Source: Macrotis lagotis
Taxonomy: Eukaryota > Chordata > Mammalia > Peramelemorphia > Peramelidae
Length of the DNA stretch: 64,000 bases
Direction of reading: 5' to 3'
Assembly: GCF_037893015.1 (NCBI RefSeq)
Contig: NC_133661.1
Span: 186,560,703-186,624,702, forward strand
In this document: piece after piece, positions 47,046-58,690 of the stretch
How positions within the stretch are numbered: position 1 is the first letter of the stretch
Layout: the number at the start of each line of letters is the position of its first letter
The notes under the pieces: model-generated
What the model was told of the DNA's origin: nothing
Databases searched by the model: none
Seen by the model: only the letters and a program-made list of their open reading frames with translations
Made by a program: the position numbers and the translations under genes

Positions 47046-48269
47046 GATCAGTTTTTCTCCAACTACTGAATAACCAATATTTAACAGCAAACAAAGTTTT
47101 CACGGACAAGGTTCTTGATTTTTAAAAAATAGTCTAACCTATTCTTACTCTGAAATGGTACAATTGTATTTCAAATTTCCTACTCAGTACTGATGTTTTC
47201 CTAAGAAATGCTTGACAATGTTATCCAATCCTCACCCCTGCCCCCAGGATGGTTATTTTATAAAATAAGTTATTTTTGTTCTAAACTTTTCTCTTTTGTC
47301 TTTTAGAATGCTGTCTTCTATCATCTCTTATTTAGAGCAAAAGTTGCTAGGTCTTATGAATCTTAAATGGTGATATCTAACTGTGATACTTAAAATTATA
47401 TCCTTCTGGATGCTTTTTAGTATTTGTTGAATTATGTGGGCTCTCTGGACTGTACGACAATGGTGGGGCTTTTCCTTTTGGAGTTTCTTGCAAGAAGTAA
47501 TTGGTGTAGTCTTTCTATCTTTTTTCCCTCTATTTCTAACAGATCTGGGCAATTTCAAACATTATTTATTGAAATATAATACTTGAGCTTTTTTTTAAAT
47601 CATGGTTTTCTGAGATAATATATATATATATAATTACATGTACATATACATATTTGTCATATATATGATTTCCTTCTATTTTTACTGTTTTTTGATTTTA
47701 TGCTAGATTTTTTTTTCTTGATTCATGGAATCATTCTTTTTGGATAGTCTGTTCTAGTCTTCACAGATAAGATCTATCATTCTCTCTTTTAAGCTTATTT
47801 TCCTTGTCTTAGTATTATTTACTATCCATTGTTGTTCATCCAGGGTTTCTAAGATTTCTATGTAGCATTTTTTTTACCATGTCAAAGCATTCTTAGGGGA
47901 TTCCTCTGCTACAACTGCCTCTAGGCATAGCCTTTCAAGCTAAATATGCCCTATCCCTTTTTTAGCTGGTACCCAGTTTGGATAATGAGTGCCTTCCTTT
48001 TAACCATTGCCTTCTAGTTGGTTTTTTGTGCTGTCCTGTAGTGGAAGATGTCACTGCAGTTTCTCATTGCATTTCTTGGTGATTTTTCTATCTGGTGTGA
48101 ACTTCAGGGTTTTGTGGAAGTAGAATTTTAGAAACTGGACAATCAATTTCCCAATCCTTTCCAGAAACCGATCTATATATTTTATTTTTATCTTCAATTC
48201 TTAAAACCTATTAATGTTTCAGAGCTAACCCTAATTCTAAATGCCTCCCAATTTAAAGCTTAAAAATTG
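47046..48269. other. Unassigned T-rich DNA, perhaps an old reverse LINE
   Basis: Long T-rich, coding-antisense-like text (47320-48130) suggests a decayed LINE on the minus strand, but I cannot place it. A short AT run lies at 47622-47632. Confidence 0.35.
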
Positions 48270-48276
48270 TATCCTA

Positions 48277-48402
48277 TCAGTGTATACCAAAGAAACAATG
48301 TAAAGACTGGCAAATTGCCTTCTGTGGTGGGGTGGGGGCAAGAAAGTAAGATTAGGGGAAAAATTGTAAAATTCAAAATAAATAAAATCTTAAAAAAATA
48401 TA
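48277..48402 (+). mobile_element. Very short 5'-truncated L1 insertion
   Basis: Only the last 126 bases of the same L1 family as 1673-2174 (caatgtaaagactggcaaatt, ggtgggg, aataaaatctt). Flanked by the 7-base repeat tatccta (48270-48276 and 48403-48409). Confidence 0.8.
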
Positions 48403-49948
48403 TATCCTACTACTCGGGACTCTTGGTCCATGACTCACTGAATCAATAAAAGCTACCTCACTGCAAAAGGATGGAAGGTCCTTAGTATTTTAAAAAACAA
48501 ATATTTAACCAGTTCACAACACAGTGTTGATAAACACTGGAATTGATGTTCTAAGCTCCCTGTTTTAAACATCTCTAACTTTCATGATCAGAATCTCAAA
48601 TCACTCCCGACATTCTCTAATTGATCTTGTTTTAAATTGATCTGGAGCCTTTGCCATTTTATGTGCATCCCATCAAAAAATAAAATGGCATTTTTTATTA
48701 GAGACCAAAAAAGAAGAAGAAAGGAAGGAAAGAAGGCAAAAAAGGAAGGAAGAAAGTAAAGGGAAAGTGCTGAAATATTTCCCTGGAGAAACAATGCAAA
48801 TTGGTGGTACTTATGGATACCTATTCACTGGAGCCTTCAAAATGATGAAGGCATTCTGTGGGACAACTTACAATCAAATCAATAACATTAACAACCTCTA
48901 ATTTTTTTTAATAAACCAAGCAGAAGATAAACAGCATTTCTTCTAACAATGTAGCAAAATAACTGACAAGAAAAATACCTCATTTACATAAAAATCCACT
49001 CTTGCAGATTACCATACTGTTTAGTATCAGATTACCCACACACTTAGGAACACACACACACACACACACCCAGACAATATGCATGGGGTGCTATATATGT
49101 ACCAACCACATCTATCCAGAAAAACTCATATCTCCAATACTTCAGAGTCATCTATGAACTCTAATTATTTCATTTTGCCACTTTTTTGCTGGGCATCTCC
49201 ATTCCCTGCTAAGAAGCTGCACTGAGTTTTTGTGTAGCTGCCTTTGTCATCAGAAGGTTTTCAAATGCCAAATGGTTACTTCTACAAAGCAGAGACTCAG
49301 GAAACCTTCTTTAGCTATTGTAAGATTCAGATTCAGAAAGACTAATCCAGATAGTAATCTAAAGGTGTTCTTAAATCCTTCAGGGTTGCAAAAATTGTGC
49401 TATCTTAAGAAGTCTGAAAGATTGTTGGCCTTTGTCCCACTTAGCTCAGCCATGGACCACAACAAGTTTCTGTAGGGTCTCCCAGAGAATAACAAAGGAC
49501 TAGATATAGAGTGTTGATAGAGTTAGTGAAAGAGAGGGATATCTCTTCAAATGCATCTCTCTTCCTGGTTTTTGTATTTCTGTCAATACAATTCCCATTT
49601 ATATAGCACTTTAAGCTTTACAAAATGATACAGACTCCAAGCTTTAAGGAAACTAGGGCTTTGGGAGTCATATGTCTTCTGTCTAGAATTACTTTGGTAA
49701 GGTAGACAAAATAACACACTTGACATTTATTAACATAAGCTTATTAAACAAGAACTTTCTTAGAGATGTCCCAAAATATAATATATTGCTATGAAAGATC
49801 GTGAGATTTTTGTCACTGAAATATAAAAGTAGTCTGGAGGAACAGTCATCAGGGAGGCAGTAGAAAACTAAATTGGAGAATAGGAATGATCTATAGACTC
49901 AATTAAAGACCATTACATTTGATAGAAACCTTAAAAATCAATTAGTCT
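48403..49948. other. Unassigned DNA
   Basis: Contains a purine run (48708-48770), a short (CA)n (49049-49068), and a weak MIR/L3-like scrap near 49595-49640 (catttatatagcactttaag). An 81-codon open frame at 49230-49475 resembles nothing known. No gene is called. Confidence 0.5.
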
Positions 49949-50106
49949 GGGGTGGCTAGGTGGCACAGTGGATAGAGCACTGGTCCTGGAGTCAGGAGTA
50001 CCTGAGTTCAAATCCAGCCTCAGACACTTAATAATAATTACCTAGCTGTGTGGCCTTGGGCAAGCTGCTTAACCCCATTTGCCTTGCAAAAACTAAAAAA
50101 AAATAA
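49949..50106 (+). mobile_element. tRNA-derived marsupial SINE
   Basis: Full SINE with a small internal duplication (aataataatt). Flanked by aattagtct (49940-49948 and 50107-50115). Confidence 0.9.
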
Positions 50107-50156
50107 AATTAGTCTAAGGTTTAGGAAACTGAGAGTCACAAAGATTAATTGGAAGG

Positions 50157-50368
50157 AAATAAGTATTTATATATTATGTACTATGTGCCAAGCACTATCA
50201 TTTTTTATCTTTATCCCAAAGATATTATCATTATTATCATCTCCCTTTTTCAGTTGAGGGAACTGAGGCAAACAGAAATTAATTGACTTGCTCAGAGACA
50301 CATAGTCAGATTTGAATTCAGGTCTTCCAGGCCCAGCAATTTATCTACTGCTCTATCTAGCTGCCTTG
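50157..50368 (+). mobile_element. MIR SINE
   Basis: tatgtgccaagcactatc, cagttgagggaactgaggc, cagatttgaattcaggtcttcc, and tatctagctgcctt fit a full MIR. Confidence 0.75.
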
Positions 50369-50819
50369 TGACTTATCCAAGACCAAAGGTTCAAAATTCA
50401 AATCCAAATCCAAGTCTTCTAACTCCAAGTCAGTAAATGCCTTTCTGACTATGCCATGCTGTTTATAGTCAACATGCTTTCTACCTCCAATATATTTTAT
50501 GATACTTCATGATAAAGTTTTCTGACATAACCATGAAAGAAAAATAATCTTCCTGGTGTTTTGGCAAACAGGATCTGCCTCTCTCTGGAGAAATTAGCAG
50601 AGATAAAAGCATCACTCAAAGATTAGATAACCACAGTACCATTGTTTCTTGGAACTAATAACCAAGTCAACTTCCTGAAGTCCTGACCGCAGATTCCAGT
50701 AACAGGATGGCAGGTCTTGTGGTTTTTGCTATTAGCTAAAACCTTTGGCCAGAGATTGTGCCTTGAACTTGGCCAGTCATTTTTAGAATGTCCAAGACTC
50801 TTAGTATCACCCTCCCCAT
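50369..50819. other. Unassigned DNA
   Basis: 50380-50465 looks like a second decayed MIR end (caaatccaagtcttctaac). The rest is unassigned. Confidence 0.45.
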
Positions 50820-51480
50820 TGGAAAGACCTGAGGCAGGCTATGTTTAGGCTAGATTGTTTCAGTGGTTTCAGCTAAATGGTACTCCCAAATTTCCTGTTT
50901 AAGTTGAAAGAAGGCAATAAAAGAGGGGGTCCAGTCCTAGATTTCTATCTCTGTGTCTATGTTACTGGAGAATCTATATGTAAAGCACACCTTTTATATA
51001 AATTCCCTTTACTATCTTAAAGTCCATGTATTAAAATTGTCTCATCTGCAAATGGTTCAACTAACCTTTACATCGGTGGGGTTACTTGATCATTTCAGAG
51101 AAGCATTTAATGCATTTGTATTGGATCTCTAAGACAGAGGTTCCATGTATAGGTTCCTGGTAGATGTGGTCCGAAGGAGACAGTAGTCTTCATCCTAACC
51201 AGTTAGAAGAGGTGCTCAGAGACAGGGTGAATATTTTGAGTGGAGACTAAGGTGAGACTGTGGTAGAGGCAGGGATGGCTGGTAGTGGCTATGGTGCAGC
51301 AACCAGAACAATAGAAACATATACTATAGAGAGATAGATACTGCAGGAAAGAGTAGTACCAGGGCTTCTGATGTTTTCATCCATCCAAGTAGATGGTAAG
51401 CTGTGTCCAGAACATGGGGGATGTCTCATCTTTGGCACACTTTACCCTGGTTTAGAGTTTAAGCAACTGGTGAGTGCCTC
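50820..51480 (+). mobile_element. LTR-like or promoter-like segment
   Basis: A TATA-like caataaaagaggggg (near 50916) is followed by a stretch resembling an LTR R/U5 region that ends near 51072. A splice-donor-like ctg|gtgagtgcc lies near 51470. This could be an old LTR with leader, or the first exon of an unknown transcript. No family is identified and no coding region follows within the window. Confidence 0.3.
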
Positions 51481-51639
51481 TCCCTTTCTTTCTAAGAGGA
51501 TGTTTAAATTTGTTTATTTGCTGTTTTAAGTAGAACCTTAAAAGCCAACTCATTACAGCTAAAATCTGGTGTGTTTTATCTGCTTTTGGTGTATGAATGT
51601 CCCTAGGTGTAAATAGATACTAGATTTCAATTATTTTTA

Positions 51640-51868
51640 TTCAGTCAAGTCCAACTCTTCATGACCGCATTTAGGATTTTCTTGGTAGAGATACTGAAGT
51701 GGTCTGCCATTTCCTTCTCTAGCTCATATTATAAATGGGGAAACTAAGGCAAATAGGCTTAAGTGACTTTCCCACATGATCTCATAACTACTAAGTGTCT
51801 GGATTTGAACTCAGAAGATGAATCTTCCTGACTCCAGGTCCAGCTCTCTATCTGCTGAGCCACCTAAA
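51640..51868 (-). mobile_element. MAR1-type SINE, reverse
   Basis: Starts near tcagtcaagtccaactcttc, has gattttcttggtagag and a MIR-like core, and ends tctgctgagccacctaa. Diverged. Confidence 0.8.
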
Positions 51869-52426
51869 TGTCAAGCACTGGTCCAAAAGTGGACTCTTGA
51901 CTGATGGCAGAACAAAATTAAGAGAAATCTTGTCATTTGTATTTGTAAATTTTTAGATAAATTTCCCCAAAGAATGAAATAAACAGTACTCAGTGTCTTT
52001 CCTCCAAGAAAAATAATTCAAAGCTCATTTTTGATATCTGGGATGATAACAATTGAGACACATAACCTCACTCATTCACCCTTCTCCCTCTACCACACAT
52101 ATATTCAGAAAAAACTATCTCAAGAGTGGAGGTTAGGACAAATACTAAGGAACAGAATCTCCTCAGTGGGAAAAAAATGGCATTAATTGATCCTGATTAG
52201 CAAATCTCACATTCAAAATATCATATCTGGGCTCAGCTCTCAGATAAAAGTCCCCCAAATGGACTAGGACCTAATGAAGTTCACATGCCATTACTGCACT
52301 TGAGTCTGTGAGTGGGTAATGAGTGGTAGGAGGAATATTGAAGGACTGTGCCCTTCTCAGACTAGTTTAGAATAAATAGAGTGAAATACTAGGGATAAAA
52401 TATCTGTTTCATGGTCTAAAGATTTT
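51869..52426. other. Unassigned DNA
   Basis: No repeat or gene recognised in about 560 bases. Confidence 0.5.
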
Positions 52427-52665
52427 GCTAGGTGATTCAGTTGATAGAATGCTGCACCAGAAGTCAGGAAGACCTTTGTTCAAATCCATTCCAAGACATT
52501 TACTAGTTGTATGGCCCTGGGCAAGTCACTTAACCTCTGTATTTATGCCTTTATCCACAGGAGAAGGAAATAACAAACAAAACAAGTATCCTTGCCAAGA
52601 AAATCCTGTAGACAGTATTGGTGATGCTCCATGGGATTATGAAACTGAAACAAATTTTGTCTGAA
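52427..52665 (+). mobile_element. MAR1-type SINE
   Basis: gctaggtgattcagttgatag, aagtcaggaagacctttgttc, ggcaagtcacttaacctctg, and tccttgccaagaaaatcctg mark a forward copy. The open frame across it is SINE-derived. Confidence 0.8.
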
Positions 52666-53104
52666 CACCTCAAAGAACTTAAGTTACCTTAAGTGGACTC
52701 ATAAATAGTGTTTGTTCCCCAAAATAGCATCCCAGGTAAATGAAATCAAATTTTAAGATGACTTTTATTCATTTGTAAAATTTTGGAATAAAAAAATTAA
52801 GTCAATAAAAATTTGATTTTTTTCAAAAATTCCCTTGTATGTTTTTACTTCCTTTCTATAAATCTATTAAATATATTATGTTTTTAATTTCATTTTTAAC
52901 ACAGGAAAGGATCTTAACAAATCTTTGAAACCAGTTTAAGTCCTATGGTTAAATTAATTTCACTCCTCATGTTCAGCATCAAGTGCAAGACCCTTTTACT
53001 AATCTAAAGATCAGAATTGTTTATATATCTGGGCCTTAAATAGATATTATTAATCACTAACAATGATGTGTATGCTTTGAGTTGGTTTGTCTAATAAGGA
53101 AGAA
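52666..53104. other. Unassigned AT-rich DNA
   Basis: No repeat or gene recognised. Confidence 0.5.
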
Positions 53105-53345
53105 GAAGAAGGAAATAAGCATTATAAATATAGCCCCTACTATATACCAGGCACTGTGTAAGCTAAATGGAGCACAACTCTTTGAGTCAGGTGCTCTTGC
53201 TCCCCTTTTTTTTTTAATTGAAGTAACTGAGACAAGACAGATTTGATTTGCCTAGGGTAACACAACTAAGAAGTATCTGAAGCCAGATTTGAATTGAGGT
53301 CATCATGACTCCAAACCCAGAGCTCTAATCACTGTGCCAGCTAAC
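53105..53345 (+). mobile_element. MIR SINE
   Basis: tatataccaggcactgtgtaag, gaagtaactgagacaag, gatttgaattgaggtcatc and a terminal actgtgccagc fit MIR. Confidence 0.7.
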
Positions 53346-53659
53346 ACTAGTAGGCATGATACATTTGTTCTGAATGATCCACATCAACAGTCCATATATG
53401 CCACATACCTAGTTGTGTGGCAGTGGAAAAGATAGAGTTTCAAGTCATTGAATAGATCAAAATTAAGTCAACTATCCAAGAATTAAATTTAGCACTCTGA
53501 CCTTTTTCTAAATAAAAAATGAGCTAAATGGGCAAGGACAATTCCATCATTTTCTGTTTCATAGAATTTGTATTATGCCTTTTATCAAAATCTAAAATCC
53601 CAACTTTTTTTAGTACTAATTATAGTGAAAGTAATGAAGAGGGAGCAGATGATCATAGG

Positions 53660-53990
53660 TCTAGGACTGAAAAAGATAGGCCTATTAGTCAAAGTGCTTA
53701 TTTTACTAATGAGGAAAAAAGGGCACAAGGATGTAATATGACTTGCTTAAGGTCACACATATAATAAATATCAGAGGTGGGATTCCACAACCATTGATTT
53801 CTCCTCTGGATCACTCTGCTTCCTAAATATGGAAGACTGGAAATCATAGCAAACTGAGAATCAGACAATCTGACTGGTATTCAGTAGCAATGAGATGTTG
53901 CACAAATCATTTGACCCCTACCCCCATCTTCACTGTCCTCATCTTTTAAATACGGTTGTTGTTCCAGATAATCTTCATGGCCTCATTCAT
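53660..53990 (+). mobile_element. Two MIR-like fragments
   Basis: 53670-53790 has actaatgaggaaaaaaggg and gacttgcttaaggtcacac. 53850-53990 has a decayed MIR with tcactgtcctcatctttt and ggcctcattcatctct. The 78-codon open frame at 53528-53764 overlaps the first and is not called as a gene. Confidence 0.5.
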
Positions 53991-55287
53991 CTCTAAAGAT
54001 TTAAAAACTGAAGTTATGGCATTATTTGTATCAAAAGGAAGTTAGCTATTAGTGAAATCAGGTGTTAGCAAAAGGGAGGTAAAGATTCCATCTTGTTCAT
54101 TTTATGGAAGTGGAAGAGTTTCCTAATATATCCACAGGATAGGAAATTGGGGGGGGGGATATTATTGGAATGTAAGAGTAATATATATGTATTAAATAAG
54201 ATAGATCAGACCTATAAGGTCAAGAAATTTTTTCAAATAACTGGGGGGGGGGGGTGGAGTGTGTCTATGAAAAGTAGAGGCAAATAAAATGACAAGATAC
54301 AAGCTATCTGATCTGACCATTGAAGTACCTTAAGGACAGGTTAGAAAAATGGTAGAATGGGTTTAAGAAGCATGGAGAGGGTAAGCAAAGGAATAGTTAT
54401 CTATAAGGCTTCTCTCAGAAAGAGGAGTCTTATATTCATCCAAGAGAATTTGAATTGATCAAGAGATCATGACTAGGATAGATATAGAAATTAGGGTGGG
54501 ATGTGTTCTCTCTGTATACTAGAATATACATATATATATGTATATATATATACATATATATATGTATGTATATAAAATACATATATATAGCAACCTAAAA
54601 GATCAATATAAGGTCTTCTTGCAAACATTTTTATGCCAGCTTGATTATTATCTAAGTCAAGGTATTTTAACTTGATGTCCAAAGATCTCAGGACAGTGAT
54701 AGATTTCAGGGAGTTCATGAATTTAAGGGAAAAAATACATTTTTATTTCAATAAAGCTCCTTTTCTTTATTATCTTATGTATTTTTATTATTAGGATTTA
54801 AAAACAAAAAATTAGGTTGAGATCATCTGACCTAAATGTACAAGCTCTATAGAACTTGGGTTGAAATTGTGCTATTTCCTCTTTTGGGGAGACCAATGTA
54901 GGTGGTGGGGGGAGGTGAAAAAGTCATATGTCTTTTGTAAACAGACTATGAATGCAGCTGTTCTTTTGGAGAAAGAGGAAGTGCTTATTTCAAGCCTTAC
55001 CACAAGCCCTGCCAGTTTATTTCTCATTACGATTAGCAAATGGAATCTGTAGACTGTAATACAAATAGGGTGTTCCTTTAGGTCACATAAAATTTGGAGG
55101 GAAATAAAAATTCTTTATAACCATAAAACTATAAAATCTTTTATAACTGTAATTGTTGTTTTCTGCTTCTTTCATCATCATAGTTACCACAAGTATCCCT
55201 CCCTCTTCTTTTCTAAAGAGCCTTCCCATATAACAAATACTATTTTAAGAGATGGGGGAAAATCAGCACAAATGATTAATTCATTGA
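53991..55287. other. Unassigned DNA with poly-G and AT runs
   Basis: Two poly-G runs (about 54150-54159 and 54242-54254), an AT/TATG simple repeat (54524-54589), and otherwise unrecognised sequence. No gene called. Confidence 0.5.
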
Positions 55288-56052
55288 AAAAGCCCAGGGG
55301 GGTGCAGCCAAGATGGCAACAGAAGATCCTCACCTAAGTGTTCTCTCCATAATATCTTAAAAATCATAAAATTATGACTCTAACTAAATTTTTGAGAGAC
55401 AGAACTCACAGAAAGATCCATTAAAGCAATTCTTCAGACCAAGGTAACCTGGAAAATAGTGGAAAGGCTCCACTTCACGGGGTTAGAGGGGCAGCCCGCC
55501 AGAGTGAAAAAACTTCAACCTCCAGGAGGCAGCCCCAGGGCACCTGGAAGCCACAGCTCAGGGCAGCAGGGTCAGTTTCCTGATCTACACCCCGGGGAAT
55601 ACTGAGCACAACTTGGGGGATCAGTCGGGGGGACCTCTGCCAGAACAAGCACGCAAAGCCCAGGCCATGGGGTAATTGCCACAGTTAGCACTGTCAGTAC
55701 AGCGGCAGGCCACCCCAGCAGCCCAGAACAAGGAAATGGAAAAAGGCATGGAGCCGGCAAGCAGGAGCCTCCAGGCAACTGAAACCCATTGAAGGTAGGG
55801 GAGACTTCCAAGATTTGTCCTCTGTACCTGGAACAGGACTCTGAGGCCCTGACCACATTCAGATCCTGAACACAGTCCAGGCCCCCCATAGAACAGCCCC
55901 CCCCCAGCCCCATGGCAGAGGGGGTGCGCTTGCAGTCATTCACAGACCAGGAGGAAAGTCAGAGTTTCACACACTGAGATCCCTGTGGAGAAGTATCCCA
56001 ATAGTACTCAAAAGCTCAAGAAGCACCCCAAAACCAGGCACAGGCTGGAGAA

Positions 56053-57090
56053 ATGAGTAAACAAAGAAAAAAGAGGAACACCATTGAGAAATACTTTGTC
56101 TATGATCCCAAGGAGGATCAAAATATTCAATCTGAAGATGAGGAAGTACAAACTCCTGCATGTAAAGACTCCAAGAAAAATGAAAGTTGGGCTCAGGCTA
56201 TCATAGAGCTCAAAAAAGATTTTGAAAATCAAGTAAGGGAGACAGAAGAAAAATTAGGAAAAGAAATGAGAGAGATGCAGGAAAAACATGAAAGGAGATC
56301 CAAAAAATGCTGAAGAAAATTGCTTGCTAAAAACCAGCTTAGGTCAAATGGATAAAACAGTTCAAAAAGTTATTGAGGAGAAGAATGCTTTAAAAAGCAA
56401 AATTGGCCAGATAGAAAAGGAGATAAGAAAGATCTCTGAGGGAAAAAAAATCCCTCAGATGTAGAATGGAACTAAAGGAAGCTGATGACTTTGTAAGAAC
56501 TCAAGACATAGTACTTCAAAACCAAATGAATGAAAAATTAGAAGAAAATGTGAAACATCTCACTGAAAAAAACAAGTGATTTGGAAAACAAATTCAGGAA
56601 AGATAATTTAAAAATTATTGGGATGCCTGAAAATCATGATCAGGAAAAGAGCCCTGACCTCATTTTTAAAGAATTCCTACAGGAAAATTCCCTGATATCC
56701 TAGAAGCAGAGGGCAAAATAGAAATCAAGAGAATCCACCTATCACCCCTGGAAAGAGATCCAAAAAAAAAAAACAACCCCCATGAATATTATAGCCAAGT
56801 TCCAGAACTCCCAAGTCAAAGAGAAAATATTACAAGCAGCCAGAAGGGACACAATTCAAATATTGTGGAGCTGTAGTCAGGATCACACAGGACTTAGCAG
56901 CAACTACATTAAGGGCTCATAGGGCTTGGAATATAATATTCTGGAAAGCAAAAGAGCTTGGAATGCAACCAAGAATCAACTACCCAGAAAAACTGAACAT
57001 TCTCTTCCAGAGGAAAAGATGAGCTTTCAATGAACCAGGGGAATTTCAAATGTTCCTATTGAAACAACAGGACTCAGGTGAAGCATAGAG
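56053..57090 (+). pseudogene. L1/HAL1 ORF1 remnant
   Basis: The first frame opens at 56053 (MSKQRKKRNTIEKYF) and runs 86 codons through a K/E-rich coiled coil. It is followed by stops and frame changes. The conserved central and C-terminal parts are still legible (KNYWDA near 56610; IKRIHLSPLERDP near 56725; AATTLRAHRAWNIIFW near 56900; RINYPEKLNILFQ near 56970). Homologous to the ORF1 RNA-binding protein of L1; not functional now. Confidence 0.8.
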
Positions 57091-57597
57091 AGTGGAGGAG
57101 AAGGGTAAAATATGAGGGACTTAATGATGATGAACTGCATGTATTCCTGCATAGAAAAATGATACTAATAATACTCATATGAAACCTCTCATTCAATAGA
57201 GCAGGTAGAAGGAGCTTTTATAGATGAAGCACCGGAGAGAACTTAATTTGAAGATATAATATATTGTAAAAATGCAGTCAATGGCTAAAAGGGAAACATA
57301 CTGGAAGTAAGAGAAAGGAGAGGTGGAATAAGCTAAGATATTTCATATAAAAGATTTTTTTTTATTTTACTGCAATGAGCTATTGCAATGATATGGAAGA
57401 GGGGAAGGTGAGGGGGAATGAGTGAACCTTCACTCTCATCAGAAATGGATCAGAAAGGAAACAGCACATATGCTCAATGGGGTATAGACATCTAGAGTAA
57501 GAAGGAGAGAAGGGGGACAGGGGGAAGGGCAGGATGTGAGTGATGGAGGAGAGGGTAGACCACTGGGGAGAGTGGTCAGATATAACATTTTCTTTTT

Positions 57598-57737
57598 TAC
57601 TTCTTGCAAGGGGCTGAGATTGGGTGGCCTGTCTGGGACCACAGGGCCTGGTGGTTGTTGGGTCTCAGGGGTGGTGTGTGGGCTCAGGGTCTCTTGGCCC
57701 CAGGGTCAGTGGTCAGTCCACTGCACCACTCAACTAC
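57598..57737 (-). mobile_element. Reverse SINE with unusual G-rich divergence
   Basis: It aligns end to end with the reverse form of the common SINE (compare 31170-31328): ttgcaagg at the left, agtccactgcaccact at the right. The middle has many A-to-G differences, for example taattattaag reading tggttgttggg. It lies inside the HAL1-like element. Confidence 0.65.
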
Positions 57738-58076
57738 CTTACAGAGCACTTTAGAAGAGGGACAGAGTAAAAGGAGAGAGAAAATATAATATAAGGTAGT
57801 GGGGAGGTATGGATGGAGGGAATTACAATCAGCAACAACAGTGGAAAAATATGGAAGTAACTTTTTTTGATGGGACATCATAAAGAATGTGAGCCACTTG
57901 AGACAGAGCTAATGGTATCAGAACAAACTGAAACACATTTTTCTTCTCTTTCTTTTACTTTATTTCTCATGAGGGTCTATATTTTTGGGGGGGAGGGGAT
58001 ATTATGTTTACTCTTAAGCAAGAATATTTTAATAATGTATAAAAAATTACTTGTACAAAATTTTTAAAAAACTAAT

Positions 58077-58192
58077 AATAAAAAGAAAGAAAGAGAAAGA
58101 AAGAGAGAGAGAGAGAGAGAGGGAGAGAGGGAGGGAGGGAGGGAGGGAGGGAGGAAGGAAGGAAGGAAGGAAGGAAGGAAGGAAGGGAAAGA
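58077..58192 (+). repeat. GA-rich compound microsatellite
   Basis: GAAA units, then GA, then GGGA, then GGAA units. It grew from the A/G-rich tail of the HAL1-like element. The GGGA part could form a G-quadruplex. Confidence 0.9.
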
Positions 58193-58289
58193 AAATGTCC
58201 AAAAGCCTGGGCTATATGTAGTACTTGAGGACTTCCCACCTCTGTGAAGGTTTGGGGGTGTCCTTTCATATATCTTCATTTAAGTTTTG

Positions 58290-58690
58290 CTTGATCTTTT
58301 TAATCTTGCTACATTTACTTTTTATTTCTTCAGTGGTAGTTGTTCTTTCCATTTATATTATTCTAGTGATTGTGTATATTATTTTCTTGGTTCTGTTTAC
58401 TTCACTGTGTATAAGGTCACATAAATCCTTCCACATTTCGCTATATTTACCACCCACATAATTTTCTGCAGCACAGTAATATTCCGTGAACATAGCTTCA
58501 TGTAGTTCTATTTGTTTAGTCGTTCTCCCAGTTAATAGTCATTGACCATCTTTGTTTCCAATTATTTGATATAATACAAGGTGCTACTATAACTGTTACG
58601 GAGGCTTTCTTATTAGCAATGACTTTTGAGTATAAGTGCAGTAATAGAATCTCTGATTCAAAGACATTTTAGATTCTTTTTATTTGCATA
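58290..58690 (-). mobile_element. Old L1 3' end, reverse
   Basis: tttacttcactgtgtataagg, aaatccttccacatttc, cagcacagtaatattccgtg, catctttgtttccaattatttg follow the reverse L1 ORF2 end/3' UTR pattern. Confidence 0.65.

Larger units (their letters stand above)
55295..58200 (+). mobile_element. HAL1-like half-L1 element, both ends present, no ORF2
   Basis: It opens with ggtgcagccaagatggcaac and has a GC-rich 5' UTR (55295 to about 56050), a decayed ORF1 (56053 to about 57090), then about 1 kb of 3' sequence that ends in an A/G-rich tail. ORF2 is absent. Short flanking repeats aaaagcc (55288-55294 and 58201-58207) suggest that the element is complete, so the lack of ORF2 is a family trait (HAL1) rather than 5' truncation. 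A SINE-like insert lies at 57598-57737. Confidence 0.75.

Noticed and set aside
49230-49475. 81-codon open frame, considered as a possible ribosomal-type pseudogene
   Set aside because: I could not match it to any ribosomal or other protein on either strand.
55572-55943. 123-codon minus-strand open frame
   Set aside because: It lies antisense to the GC-rich 5' UTR of the HAL1-like element; the length reflects base composition.
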